NCBI GenBank assembly: GCA_002104985.1
Contig: MCGO01000250.1
Coordinates: 1-50,572 of the forward strand
DNA from: Rhizoclosmatium globosum
Lineage: Eukaryota > Chytridiomycota > Chytridiomycetes > Chytridiales > Chytriomycetaceae
DNA length: 50,572 bases
Direction: 5' to 3'
The translations under genes were made by a program, and so were the position numbers. Shown here in pieces: positions 22,020 through 32,653 of the stretch; position 1 is the first letter of the stretch, and every line of letters begins with the position of its first letter. The notes below the pieces were generated by a model. The model saw only the letters and a list, made by a program, of their open reading frames with translations, did no database searches and was not told the DNA's origin.

Positions 22020-22823
22020 ATGTCTGAGGCAACGGTGCCAATTGGATCTAATATAGTGCATCAGCCAATCGCTCAAAGACCACTGGGAGCAGCAGTTGCT
22101 GATACTGAACAGAACCCTTCAATTAGCCCAATTGCCAAACCAAACCAGACAACTGAACAAACTGAACCAAGTGTCCAACAACGTCCAAAACGCAAACAAC
22201 ATCCAACTGACGATCAAGTCCTCGAAAGTAATAAACGCACTACCACTAACACTCCTCCAACCGTAACTCTGGCCGTAACTCCGAACGAACTCCTTCTACA
22301 ACTATGCAACGGCACTACCTCCTCCCTTCCATCCGACATCCGCACTCAACCCCTCCACTCCCAATTCGAATACATCGTCTCAAAAGGCGCAGACATCAAC
22401 ACAAAGGACACTCTCGGAAACACACCCCTTCACACCACAACCTTCCTTCCCCGTATGCTCCTCTTGATCAAACACGGCGCAAACACCACAATCAAGAACA
22501 AGGCAAAACAAACTCCAGCCCAAGTCCACGCAGATCGTTTCTCACAGAACGATAAACTGGTCTACCGCATAACTTCAGAAGAAACAGAACTGGACGCCCT
22601 AGAACGCCGAATCGTAACCCTCCTCCTCGAAGGACCAGCAAAATCAAAGGCCGCGCGAAAGAAGCAGAACAGCACCATTTTTGGAATCGACGCGAGTTTG
22701 GATGGAATCAAGATAAAGATGGGAGCTCCTTCTGCAGCTACAGAGTTTGGACGCCGTGTTCTTGCGTTTGATGATGCTGTGGTGGAGTTGAAGCGAATTC
22801 ACGATTATGTTTTCAGTTTTTGA
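22020..22823 (+). CDS. Ankyrin-repeat protein, paralog 1
   Basis: Single exon, 267 residues from the ATG at 22020. A Gln/Pro-rich N-terminus leads to a basic motif (RPKRKQHPTDDQVLE). This is followed by roughly two ankyrin-type units (GADINTKDTLGNTPLHTTTF and LLIKHGANTTIKNKAKQTPAQ), then a charged helical tail (GPAKSKAARKKQ). The gene at 24556 has the same order of elements (KRKRHPTDEEVLE, GNTALHIASKLDRLVLLLKHGAD, KTKAARSKQ), so they are duplicates on either side of a GTPase gene. Ankyrin repeats bind protein partners; no enzymatic domain is present. The function is unknown. Confidence 0.8.
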   Translation: MSEATVPIGSNIVHQPIAQRPLGAAVADTEQNPSISPIAKPNQTTEQTEPSVQQRPKRKQHPTDDQVLESNKRTTTNTPPTVTLAVTPNELLLQLCNGTTSSLPSDIRTQPLHSQFEYIVSKGADINTKDTLGNTPLHTTTFLPRMLLLIKHGANTTIKNKAKQTPAQVHADRFSQNDKLVYRITSEETELDALERRIVTLLLEGPAKSKAARKKQNSTIFGIDASLDGIKIKMGAPSAATEFGRRVLAFDDAVVELKRIHDYVFSF

Positions 22824-22973
22824 AAAAAAAGTTGTTTTACAGAATATACTGTGACTTCGTTGAATCTCTTTGTTTGGAGGTTCGGTAAATAAGTGGTACT
22901 CTCTGTACCATGTGGTTGCACCTTGAACCTCAATCCTTGATCCTTGTCTTGAACCTCATTTCCTCCCCCCAGA

Positions 22974-22979
22974 TATAAA
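22974..22979 (+). promoter_or_regulatory. TATA-like box upstream of the GTPase gene
   Basis: TATAAA occurs 72 bp before the GTPase start codon, in a C/T-rich context (CCTCCCCCCAGATATAAAC). The placement fits a core promoter with a short leader. Confidence 0.5.
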
Positions 22980-23045
22980 CAGGTCAACATCCATTTCCCT
23001 GATTCACACACCAAATAATCTCGAACAAACCATTCAAGCTGGAAA

Positions 23046-24259
23046 ATGACAAACACTAAGCTCACATACCACATCATTGGAAACCCTGGAAGTGGCAAGA
23101 GTACATTGATCAACACAGTTTTCCAAGCCTACAAGTGTAATTCTGGCGACGCCAAGGGCCGCAACACCACCGAGACTAAAGCTTGTCAAATGGATGATGG
23201 CAACGAAATCGTAGATACTATGGGACTTGCAGACCTGACCATGCGTAAGGAAGCCGCTGAAGGAATAACTTCTTCATTGAAGGCCAATCAGCATATGAAA
23301 GTCATTTTCGTGATTGAAGGAACCAGATTACAGGTAAATAACTTTAACTCAACAAAAAAATTCTTTTGTTTGTTGTTTTTACTTACCTACGCTTTTGATA
23401 GGCTCAAGATGCCCAATCTGTTTGCGACGTTATTGGTTCAATCACGATTCCCCACAAAGACATTCACTATGGAATCATTTTGAACAAAATGCCAAAGTCG
23501 TGGAGCCAGACAGACTATGAGGATGTCGGAGAGGAGCTGTTGGCAGGCCTTACTTTCGCATTTGAAGAGCTTGATAAGCTGCAAGCAGCAGGCCAGCGTC
23601 CTGGAATGGATGCCACGGACACATCTGCCCGCAACAAGCCCGTGATCCACTACATCCCCAACCAAGGGGACATTGGCAAGAACTCTTGGATGAGCCTCTC
23701 CGTTCAAACCGACGTTCTCTCTTTCCTTGGAAACACTGTCACTGCCATGAACGTTCCAAAGGAGAAAGTCAATGTTGTCCCTGTGAAGCCTGATCAAGAT
23801 CTTCATAACCAAATTGCCGAGTTGATGACTCGCATCTTAGCTATGCAGGTTGCTCAAACAACTTCAAGCGAGGATGACTTTGATGATTTGGTGGGAGAGG
23901 TTATTGCCATCAAGTGTTTGTCCAACAACAAGTGGGCTTGCGCTACCAGTGACAAAGGTCTCTACTTCAGTGCTCCCGTCAAGGATGCTTGGGAACGGTT
24001 TATCCTTCAAGATGTTGGAGGAGGCAAGTTTGCAATCAAATCTGTTGAGAGAAACCTTCAAGTTTGTGCTGAAAAGGGTCATAAATGTTTCAATGTTTCT
24101 AGAGACCATATTCAAGAATGGGAAACATTTACTTTGACAGGTTCGCCAAGGAAGTTCACTCTGGCCACTGAATGGGGCGAATATATGAGTGTTCAAAATG
24201 AAGGAGTACTTGTTCGTAGTTCAAAGGACTACTTCAAAATGGAAAGATGGAATGACTGA
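23046..24259 (+). CDS. AIG1/GIMAP-like GTPase fused to a beta-trefoil (fascin-like) domain
   Basis: Two exons (23046-23333 and 23402-24259) give 381 residues. The G domain shows a P-loop GNPGSGKST (residues 12-20), a switch-II DTMG (57-60) and a possible G4 region ILNKMPK (about 122-128), closest in style to AIG1/GIMAP or related septin-like GTPases. From about 263 to the end, repeated blocks of the type IKCLSNNKWACATSDKGLYF and FTLATEWGEYMSVQNEG look like a fascin-like beta-trefoil, a fold that binds actin or carbohydrate. The pairing is unusual. Two ankyrin paralogs flank it on the same strand. A regulated membrane-remodelling or defence role would be inference only. Alternative: an orphan P-loop NTPase with a lectin-like tail. 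Confidence 0.75.
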
Positions 24260-24555
24260 GTGTAATGTTGAGTAAATGTTCAAGGACATAATATTTTTTT
24301 GAAATTCGGTTTTTGGATTTGCAAGTGTTTAAATGCCAAGGCAATAAATATGGTGTTGTCATACATTGGTTAGTTAGCAATTGTTTGAAAATGCTTCCCG
24401 CCGCAGCACCAACAGTGCCAACAGTCCCACCCTAAATTATTGCCAATGGTTGGATAGGTTACGTAAATAAATGTTGTCGAGAATGATGGATACACAAGTG
24501 GTATTGCGAAGGAATTGCTGGGGTTAGGATTAACTATTTTCAAAGGTGACAAACA

Positions 24556-25413
24556 ATGTCTGCCACCAATCCAGATGCCATTGAACCGGTCCCTACCTTG
24601 CAAGGAACTAAACGCAAGCGCCATCCCACGGATGAAGAAGTCCTTGAAATGCAAGAATACGACTGCCACTACCACTCACCCAACGAACTCCTCCAAAACC
24701 TCTTTTCCAGCAACACATCCTTCCTCCCACCCAACCTCCGCTCGAAACCGCTCTCAGACCAAGTCGCCTACCTCTACACCGAAGGCGCAGACATCACCAC
24801 CGCCAACGCCCTCTTCTACGCAACCGCAAACCCCGACTCCCATCGAGAATTCAGATACATCCTCACACTACCAGACCTCAAAATAAACCACGTCGACGAA
24901 TACGGAAACACAGCCTTACACATTGCATCTAAACTGGATCGACTCGTCCTCCTCCTCAAACACGGCGCCGATCCAACAATCAAAAACAAATACAAGACGA
25001 CACCTGCACAAATACACGCGAAACGGTTCACACGAGAAACTACAATGCATGCAAAAGACTTGAGTTGGAAAGGGTCTTTGACCGAAACGATGCACGCATT
25101 AGAAGAAAAGATATTCAAAGTATTATTAGTTACACGAGGAAAGACGAAAGCTGCGCGGAGTAAACAGGAGGGAGTGATTCGCGGAATTGAAAGTGATGTC
25201 GCAATGGTAAAGACACGCATTGAGGCGATCAAACCTAATTTAGCCAGTTTGACTGCAAATGCCGTGTTACTAGCAGCTCGCGGATTAAGTGATGGAGAAA
25301 AAAGGAAGGAGTTGATGGCTGAATTGAATGGATATGAGGAAGGGAGGAAGAAGCTTCCTGTGTTTGAAGAGGCTTTAGAGGAGATGAAGCGGATTCATAT
25401 AGTAGTTGAATAG
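24556..25413 (+). CDS. Ankyrin-repeat protein, paralog 2
   Basis: Single exon, 285 residues. It begins MSATNPDAIEPVPTLQGTKR and shares the basic KRKRHPTDEEVLE motif, PNELLQNLFSSNTSFLPPNLR, ankyrin units (DEYGNTALHIAS, LLLKHGADPTIKNKYKTTPAQ) and the C-terminal helix ending in EALEEMKRIH with the gene at 22020. The same start context (the motif at about residue 20) supports this ATG. No transmembrane segment or catalytic motif is visible. The pair probably arose by duplication around the GTPase. The stop codon is only 52 bp before the next gene's ATG. Confidence 0.8.
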   Translation: MSATNPDAIEPVPTLQGTKRKRHPTDEEVLEMQEYDCHYHSPNELLQNLFSSNTSFLPPNLRSKPLSDQVAYLYTEGADITTANALFYATANPDSHREFRYILTLPDLKINHVDEYGNTALHIASKLDRLVLLLKHGADPTIKNKYKTTPAQIHAKRFTRETTMHAKDLSWKGSLTETMHALEEKIFKVLLVTRGKTKAARSKQEGVIRGIESDVAMVKTRIEAIKPNLASLTANAVLLAARGLSDGEKRKELMAELNGYEEGRKKLPVFEEALEEMKRIHIVVE

Positions 25414-25465
25414 AATAAAATGATTTTAGTTGAGAGTGACCAAGCAACAAAGAGTGAACAACCAA

Positions 25466-26197
25466 ATGATCCACACAATCACCATCGCCGCGCATGTCAA
25501 AGGATCCGCGCTCGCAACGGCGCTTTCCAATCTTCCGTCAGACCAGGCGCTGCGAGTCATTGTCTCGCCGAGTGCAAGTGCAAGTGCAAGTTCGGACACG
25601 CGGCCCACATTCTCGGACATCGACCTGACGCTGTATCCAGGATGCGGCCTTGTCTTTGTTCCACTTTCGATGCTTGGCTCGTGTTCAATCGACTCGTTTG
25701 TCGATCGGTTTTGTTTGTTGAAGGAAAAGAAGGTTGGAATTGTTGTTGTTGAAGTCGACAAGGCAAAGTGGGACAACTTTGTGCAACTGCAACAGGCCGT
25801 GCTTGTCGAGTTTGGGCTGCGCGTGCTTCCGGTTGAGAGTGTTGATCAGGCGGCGAGGTGTGTCGTTGCTAACACTGGCAGCCATTCATAAACGATTTAG
25901 CAATTTAGATACATTTCACGCATCATCTACCAAGAAGCGAAACCGCCAAAACCAAAAACTAATGTAGCGGCAGCAACGGGGAAAACGGATAACAAGGACG
26001 CCCTTCTCATCAAGACAGTCGCTGGAATACCAGGAATCGGAGAAGCAAAAGCAAAAGAATTGTTGATAGAATTTAAAACACTGGTTGCACTGTCCCAAGC
26101 AACTGACACAATGATTTCAAGCCGTATTCGAGGCATTGGGCCAGCACAAGCAAAGAAGGTCGTGGCTTTTTTCAAGGATGGGAAAGAGTTTAGCTAA
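25466..26197 (+). CDS. FAAP24: Fanconi anaemia core complex-associated protein FAAP24-like
   Basis: Two exons (25466-25857 and 25909-26197, 51-nt intron with a GCTAAC-like branch site) give 226 residues, matching the about 215 residues of animal FAAP24. The N-terminal half has the pseudo-ERCC4 nuclease fold pattern (CGLVFVPLSML, KVGIVVVEVDKAKW, VEFGLRVLPVESVDQAAR) without an obvious ERKxxxD catalytic site. The C-terminal half has two helix-hairpin-helix motifs (TVAGIPGIGEAKAKELL and RIRGIGPAQAKKVVAFF). FAAP24 pairs with FANCM to load the core complex on branched DNA. The order of motifs along the chain matches; I compared from memory, so residue identity is approximate. Confidence 0.82.
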
Positions 26198-26277
26198 AAT
26201 GAAATCAAGTAATTGCATTCTCTCTTTGTGGATTCCTGATGATTCCCACTCTTTTGTTTTCTTTTTGTAACCCCAAA

Positions 26278-28368
26278 ATGCATCCTCAACTTGTCCGCTC
26301 TTTGACGTGCCGGACATCGCCACTGAGGCTCCACCGGTTTTCAATCCAAGTTCGGTTAGACTCAACATGGTCCACGCATCCATCTCTTGCCGCAACGCCA
26401 TCACTCAAGACTTCCCTCCAGTCCAACTTTGGCTATGATCAAATGACTCCTGTGCAGAAACAGGTCCTTGATGCTGTTCATGGCTCAGAAGCTGCGGGAA
26501 AGAGAAGGGATATGCTTGTCAGAGCAAAGACTGGAACCGGAAAGACTTTGGCGTTTCTTGTTGCTGCCATCCAACTTGTCCTCAAGAACCCCGTTAAGCC
26601 TACTGGAGGTAATACCTTCTATTTCAATGGCAACAATACCTAATGATGCATTCCAGTTTCCATCCTCGTCTTTTCTCCAACAAGAGAACTTGCTGTCCAA
26701 ACTGCCAATGAAGCTCGCCGTCTCCTTGACATTGATCTGCACCGCAAACACTCACACCATCCAGCACACGGCCATAATGTCACTGTTATTGTTGGTGGAG
26801 AGAGCAAGGGCCGCCAGATTGATGGTATTCAGAATCTGAAACACGTTGAATACAATCCAAAGAACAAATTCAAAAGGAAATCTGAGGCTGACTCCATCAC
26901 GGGAGGCATCGAAGTGGTCGTTGCTACACCAGGAAGATTGGAAGATTTGTTGAATACTGTGGAGCCTGTGAGGAAGAGATTGCAAGATGTTCAAGTTGTA
27001 TGTATTCTCTGCTCAAACCCTAACTCCCCAACTAAAGATCGACCCCATTATTAGGTCATATTTGACGAAGCGGATCAACTTCTCGACATGGGCTTCCAGT
27101 CCACGATCCAATCGATTCTCCAGCATATTCCTACCCCACAGAACCGTCACACATTCATGTTCTCTGCTACCCTCTCCTCTCCTTCAATTAGGGCCTTGGC
27201 TTCTACTCAACTCGTCAACAAACCAGTTCACGAAATCGACACAACAAACGACGCAACCACACCAGCTGGAACCCAAACAACAGACCTCCACGCCCACATC
27301 CCACAAACCTACGCCCTCGCAGAATACAAACACTGGCCCTACCTCCTCACAAAACTAATCAAAACCCACGTCGAAACCCTCCCCCAAAAAACCACCACCA
27401 CCACCACCTCCACCACCACCCCTCCCCAACCCCGCATAATCCTCTTCTGCAACACCTCAAAACAAGCCGCCTACTTCTCAAAACTCCTCACCCGCCTCCC
27501 AAGCTTCCGCTCCGCCTCAGAAAGCGGCCGCCTAAAACCCCTCCCAACCCACATAAACATCTACGAACTACACGCGCGCCTCGAACAATCCCGTCGCGCC
27601 CGCGTAAGCGACGCCTTCCGCGCAAACACCACATCCCCGTCCGTTCTCGTGACAACAGACGTCTCGGCGCGTGGTGTCGATTACCCCGACGTTTCGCTTG
27701 TTGTTCAGGTTGGGCCGCCGTCGTCGTTTGAGCAGTATGTGCACCGTGTGGGACGGACGGGGCGCGCGGGGAAGAGTGGGGAAGGGGTTTTGCTGGTTGA
27801 TCCGTATGAGAAGGGGTTTATGAGGGGTATGGATGATGGGGTTGTTGGAAGTGAAGTGATTGATTCGTGGGTTGAGAGTGAAGATCCTAAGGATCTTGCA
27901 CTCAGAGAGAGTGTTGAGAAGGCGGGGAGGGATGTTGTTGCGGAGGTTGAGGGGGTTGAGGATAGTTACTTTGCGTTGTTGGGTTTTTGTAAGTTGCTTG
28001 TTTTAGTTGTGTTGTGATGATTGGTTAATTAACTGCGCTTAATCACAACAGATACTCAGCAAAAGTTTGTCAACAAGGCTGGAGTTGGCCTTGCTGCGCA
28101 ACGGTATGCTAGAGACTTGCTGTTGTTGAATGAAACACCATCCTTGTCACTTCGCCTCGCCCAACAAATGGGTTTAACGAACGTGAAGGGAATTCATGTT
28201 CGCGGCGGAGGATCATTTAGTGACAGTGAAGATTCTCCTAAACCACGTAAATTCAGTGCTCGCGGTGATAAAGGTGGATTCAAGGGCAAATATGAGTCTG
28301 ACGATCGTGCTGGAAACAAGAGCTTAAAAGGAAATGCAAGGCCGTGGGAGAAAAGAGGTGGAAGATGA
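26278..28368 (+). CDS. DEAD-box RNA helicase, probably mitochondrial
   Basis: Four exons (26278-26608, 26657-26997, 27055-27988, 28052-28368) give 640 residues. All core motifs are present: Q-motif region NFGYDQMTPVQ, AKTGTGKT (I), PTRELA (Ia), TPGRLEDLL, FDEADQLLDMGF (II), SATLSS (III), TTDVSARGVDYP (V) and HRVGRTGRAG (VI). The N-terminus is Arg/Ser-rich with no acidic residues (MHPQLVRSLTCRTSPLRLHR), typical of a mitochondrial presequence. The Gly/Arg/Lys-rich C-terminus fits RNA binding, as in Mss116-type helicases. An insertion rich in His lies between Ia and Ib, and a Thr/Pro run precedes IILFCNTSKQA. The ATG at 26278 was chosen over 26239 because of its A-rich context. Confidence 0.92.
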
Positions 28369-28457
28369 GCGAATTGGATGGCAATAAAACTGGCATATTG
28401 AAAAAAATCTGAACAAATTATCAGCTTGTGTTGGCAGAAAGAAGGAAGTTGCGTTTA

Positions 28458-30194
28458 TTACAACAAAGTGTGACAGACAATCTTTAAGGACTCCCAACTA
28501 GTTAAAATTGATCTAAACTTGGTTCTTGGGTTCACATCAGTGTCATGCAAAACAGCAAACATCGTTTCGACAACTTTGACATGGTCAAGGGATGGCTCGT
28601 GGTAGTTTTTACCGCCACTCAAGAACTTGGAACAATGTGTCATAACAGCCGTACGGTTTTGGTAAACAAAGAGAGGGGTCCAATCTGCGTCATCCATTTC
28701 AAAAAAACCTCCTCCCATCATGAACCCATCTTGTCGAAACAAGAAATCAAGCAGCTCCATCCTCTCCATCTCAAATGCATCCAAAGTCAATTCAAAATTC
28801 TTGCGACGTTCGATCACTCGTCTGTCTTCAAGAAGAATAGTAGCCACAGTCTCATTATGACATAACAAAGAAAGATCAAGGGCGCACAGCCTCCCACCGT
28901 CAAGAGGATCCACACAATCTTGTTCAAGAAGAAGACGTACAATTTCAATTTGATTCAAGCTCGCTGCTGTCTGAAGAGCTGTATTATTCTTAGCAGCAGC
29001 ATCAACACGCCCATCTTTCAACAGCAACTTTACAGCCGAAGTCATGCAATTCTCCGTCATCTTTATCAACACCGCTGAATCCCCCGCTCGCGGATCAACG
29101 CGTTCATCAGCAAGCAACATCTCCAAAACGTCAATATCTTTTTCATCCTCAATACACAGGTTTTGGATCACCTTATTTGCATATACCCCAAAATTAACAC
29201 GAGGGCTTGCATAGAGCAGCCTGGACACGTTGAGTCTGCCGAGAAGGACGGAATTAATTAGAGCACGACCTTTATTGTCCATAGGATCAACACGAGGGTC
29301 GGCAAGTAGCAGAGTAGCGGCAGGCAAATAGTCGTGAAATGCAGCCACAGCAAGTGCAGCGTTATTCATGAAGCCTGGATCAATGCGTGGGTCTTTCAAG
29401 AGAACGGGGATACAGCGTCTGTTGATACCAAATTGAAGAGTTGATGGAATTATGTCTGGGACCGTCGTTGGGTCAACACGAGGATCATTTAGAAGACACC
29501 GTGTGACATTTGGGTTTCCGAGTCTGCAGGCTGTCTTCAACGCTTCGTTTGAATTTGCACTCGGGTCAAGATTCTTGTTTTTGAGAAATAAGGGTACGAT
29601 TTCTTCGTGATCGTACGTGCACGTCAATAAGAATGCTTCGTTGTTGTTTGCAGTTGGGTCCACACGTCCATCCTCAAATAGAAGTTTGAAGGTTTCAAAC
29701 GCCAGTTGCATCGATACTTCCTTACCCTCATAGAATGTCCACATCAAAATCCGAGAGGAGTTACAAGAGGGATCAAACGTTGGGTCTTTGAGTAAATGTG
29801 CAAGAACGCTTTTAATTCGAAGACAGCCTACGAGGGGCGTACAAATGCTATGCTTTATAGCTCTATGAGAATAATTCTCGGATTCCAGTGCCTTTCGGAA
29901 CAGAATCATTTGATACTGGAGAGGGAGATGGGGGCAATGATGGCCGCCCTTTCTAAAGCCGTAGTTCGGCACCACAATATAGGCTGCAGCATTGCCTGAA
30001 GCTCTTCGAATAATTTCAGTTGTGACGTGGCTGCGTGCGAATTCGATTGAATGGAAGATTGACGGGGCAAATAGTGCCTTAGACGCGAGACCAACATGGG
30101 CTAGATGAACATCAATTGGCAGATATTGCAAGATCTTCTCTCGGATCTCTGTTGGAAGGGAGCTAATTGAGGCTGATGTAAGAGTCGTAACCAT
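28458..30194 (-). CDS. F-box-like protein with ankyrin-type repeats
   Basis: Single exon, 578 residues. The N-terminus (SSLPTEIREKILQYLPIDVH) is F-box-like. It is followed by at least eight degenerate ankyrin units with a shared core, LL.D.RVDP (for example LLNDPRVDPTTV, LLADPRVDPMDN, LLADERVDPRAG, LLKDGRVDAAAK). F-box proteins recruit substrates to SCF ubiquitin ligases, so the repeats would be the substrate-recognition part (inference). A decayed relative lies at 46893-48363. It faces away from no neighbour within 230 bp; downstream, the helicase gene converges with a 90-bp gap. Confidence 0.85.
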   Translation of the reverse strand: MVTTLTSASISSLPTEIREKILQYLPIDVHLAHVGLASKALFAPSIFHSIEFARSHVTTEIIRRASGNAAAYIVVPNYGFRKGGHHCPHLPLQYQMILFRKALESENYSHRAIKHSICTPLVGCLRIKSVLAHLLKDPTFDPSCNSSRILMWTFYEGKEVSMQLAFETFKLLFEDGRVDPTANNNEAFLLTCTYDHEEIVPLFLKNKNLDPSANSNEALKTACRLGNPNVTRCLLNDPRVDPTTVPDIIPSTLQFGINRRCIPVLLKDPRIDPGFMNNAALAVAAFHDYLPAATLLLADPRVDPMDNKGRALINSVLLGRLNVSRLLYASPRVNFGVYANKVIQNLCIEDEKDIDVLEMLLADERVDPRAGDSAVLIKMTENCMTSAVKLLLKDGRVDAAAKNNTALQTAASLNQIEIVRLLLEQDCVDPLDGGRLCALDLSLLCHNETVATILLEDRRVIERRKNFELTLDAFEMERMELLDFLFRQDGFMMGGGFFEMDDADWTPLFVYQNRTAVMTHCSKFLSGGKNYHEPSLDHVKVVETMFAVLHDTDVNPRTKFRSILTSWESLKIVCHTLL

Positions 30195-30433
30195 GTTAGT
30201 GTTTTCCCAAATGTTTCAATAAGTATATATCATTTTACTTGCGGACACTCGTGTTGATCCTATGGACAATATTCTGATGAGTTCTCACATTCAGGTAGCT
30301 ATTTTAGATTGTGTTCTGTCTGTCATGATATTTATCTTTTTGAATAATGCTTCTAGTTTTTCTGTTCTGTTTTCATAATGTAGTAACTATATTTCAAATG
30401 AATTCACAAATCAGGAGAGTGCAATATTTCAAG

Positions 30434-32008
30434 TTAAGCAAGGCAGGCAACGAAGGAAGGAACACGGTCCTCAACACCCTCAACAACACGAGTGACTGGA
30501 AGAGACAGTGGACGCGAGTGAGCAGCCAAGTAGTCTGTAGCAAACTTCATGGCATTCTTGCGTTCAGCGTCGGTAGAGTTGGATCCAACCCAGACGTACA
30601 CGTGGTCGCTGTTGTCGACTATGAAGACGTCGTTGCTGTCCAATTGGGACTTCTTGATGCTTCCGTTGGTAGCCTCGACCTTGTACGAAAGCTTAGCACC
30701 TTCAGTACGGTCAGTGAGTCTAATAAGAGCCTTCTCTACAACTGGCTTCTCGGCAGCCTTGGCAGCATCAGCAGCAGAGGTGATTGGTCCCTTTCCACCA
30801 AGAGCTTCCCAGAAAGCAGCAGCGTCAGTGTCGTTCTCATCTGCAAAGTCGTGTCAACACAAACAAGAACTAATCAAAATTTCAAAAATAATACAAACCA
30901 AAGACAACAACGTTCGCACGTCCCTCTCTCTCACTTTCAATACGTCTAGCAACTTCTTGAGCCTTGAGCTTCTCAATACCCTTGGCGTGGCTTCCAATCC
31001 AAGCGTAAATAGCCTTTTCGGCATCCAAGACAAACACATCGCCTGAGTTCAATGACTTGTAAGAAATAGCAACCTCGTTGATGGTGATTCCAGTGTCCTT
31101 GTGTGGAGCGACCAAAGAGTGCAATGAGATCTTGTACAAGTGTGGAACGTGGACATCGGCAGTAACGTGCTTGAAACCAGAAGCGACACCTCCCTCAAGA
31201 ACCTTATTGTATTTTGTTTAGAGATTGTCCGATCATTTGCTCCACTACTCTAGTCTCACCTCAAAGGACTTGAAGTATGACTTGAACAAGGCGGACTCAT
31301 CGCCCTGAACTTCTCTGTGCTCAACAGGAACGGTACCAAGGTAGTCATCCAGCTCAACAGTCTTGTAGGCAGCAGTACCCCTATAATTCATTAATTTAGT
31401 GAAACGAGGTTCGAAGGTGTGAGGCGTGTGGAAGCACCAGCCCCAACACCCGATCGCAAACTAAAAGCCAACATACTGCTCGTCCTGGGAAGACTTAGCT
31501 CCCAACCAGAAGTGGATATCATGGTAGAGCTTGTCCTCATCGGCCTTCTTCCAGGTCTAATAGAATCACAGTGAGTAAGACACATCTTCTCCGTGGGCAG
31601 TCTCCCGCACACCAAAGTGAAGCACTCACGTTGATCACAATGTACGAGTCCTATTAGCGGAAAGGGACTAGTCAGTACACAGACAACGATCAAGGGCAGT
31701 CAGCTAATCAACTAATACTCACCCCGTTGTAGAACTTGCCAACCTTGTCCTCGGAAACAGGGACAACCTTGAACTGTTCAATGCGGAACACCTTGAGCCC
31801 GACCTTGGATCCAACTCCCTCCCAGGCAGGCTCCTTCTGAGCGGCATCGAGACGGGCCTTCTTTTCGAGGTCGGTTCCCAGGTTGGCAATCTGGTCAATT
31901 AATTAGTATGTCTGTGCATTCTCTAGTTCAGACGATGTAGTTGTGTACGTTGGAGTCGGCAATATCGACGGTCTTTGGCTTGGTAAGGTTCTTGATGAAG
32001 CTGAGCAT
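30434..32008 (-). CDS. Severin/gelsolin-family actin-severing protein
   Basis: Seven exons (31949-32008, 31723-31890, 31630-31650, 31477-31556, 31260-31380, 30899-31202, 30434-30840) give 386 residues, the size of severin or fragmin with three gelsolin repeats. Severin cuts and caps actin filaments under Ca2+. Landmarks are [37 protein letters not shown] (first repeat), [21 protein letters not shown] (second) and [21 protein letters not shown] (third). Exon 3 is only 21 nt and codes for DSYIVIN, and the frame is exact through all junctions. The severin gene and the ATPase at 32654 point away from each other with 645 bp between starts. Confidence 0.93.
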
Positions 32009-32653
32009 TTTGAGGGTTGTTTTTTTGGGTGAAACTCGTGCCACAACGACACTCACAAGAATGTATTGAGTAGTAGTGTATGCTTACAGGTGAGAATCCA
32101 GGAAAAGTGCATTGATGAGGGGTGATCATAGATTGGGAGTACAGTGAAAGTACCTAACTTGAACACCATTAATTAAGTGCTCATCACTTATTACAAATCC
32201 TATAAGAAACTATGCTTGCAGTCGTCTTTCTAGAGAGGAGCATATCTAAATTCTAGACAGAAAAAATATGTGAGACCCACCCTCAGCCTTCACACATAAG
32301 GAGTCCGTAATAGAGTGGCAAATAATCGTATTGAAGGCTGAGAAAGTTCCAAGCCAATCTGAACGCATATTGCTGCTTTGCCATTGTAGCTGCAACAGCC
32401 TCTGACATCAACTAGCCAACGACAACCTGACTTCATCAAAACCAAAGCATACAGATTTCGCACAATTGATTGAACTTTGCGTCGGGGGTTTATAAAATCG
32501 CGTAGGGGCTGCAACCTGAAACCTGCGGGGGCTATGCGGAGGCTGATGGAGGCTTACCCAATACAAAAACTCAACGCGTTTCTTGAAGCCCCTGCCTCCT
32601 TGTCTCCCACATCTTCATCACTTCCTTCCAAACCTCAATCCTAACAGCAAAAC
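32009..32653. promoter_or_regulatory. Divergent promoter region, severin and ATPase 1
   Basis: No gene. A TATAAAA box lies at 32491-32497, 157 bp before the ATPase start codon, in a GGGGG-TTTATAAAA context typical of a strong core promoter. The left half presumably drives severin; no comparable box was seen there. Confidence 0.6.
32491..32497 (+). promoter_or_regulatory. TATA box of ATPase 1
   Basis: TATAAAA on the plus strand, followed about 30 bp on by a GC-rich stretch where transcription probably starts. The ORF begins 157 bp downstream. Confidence 0.6.
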
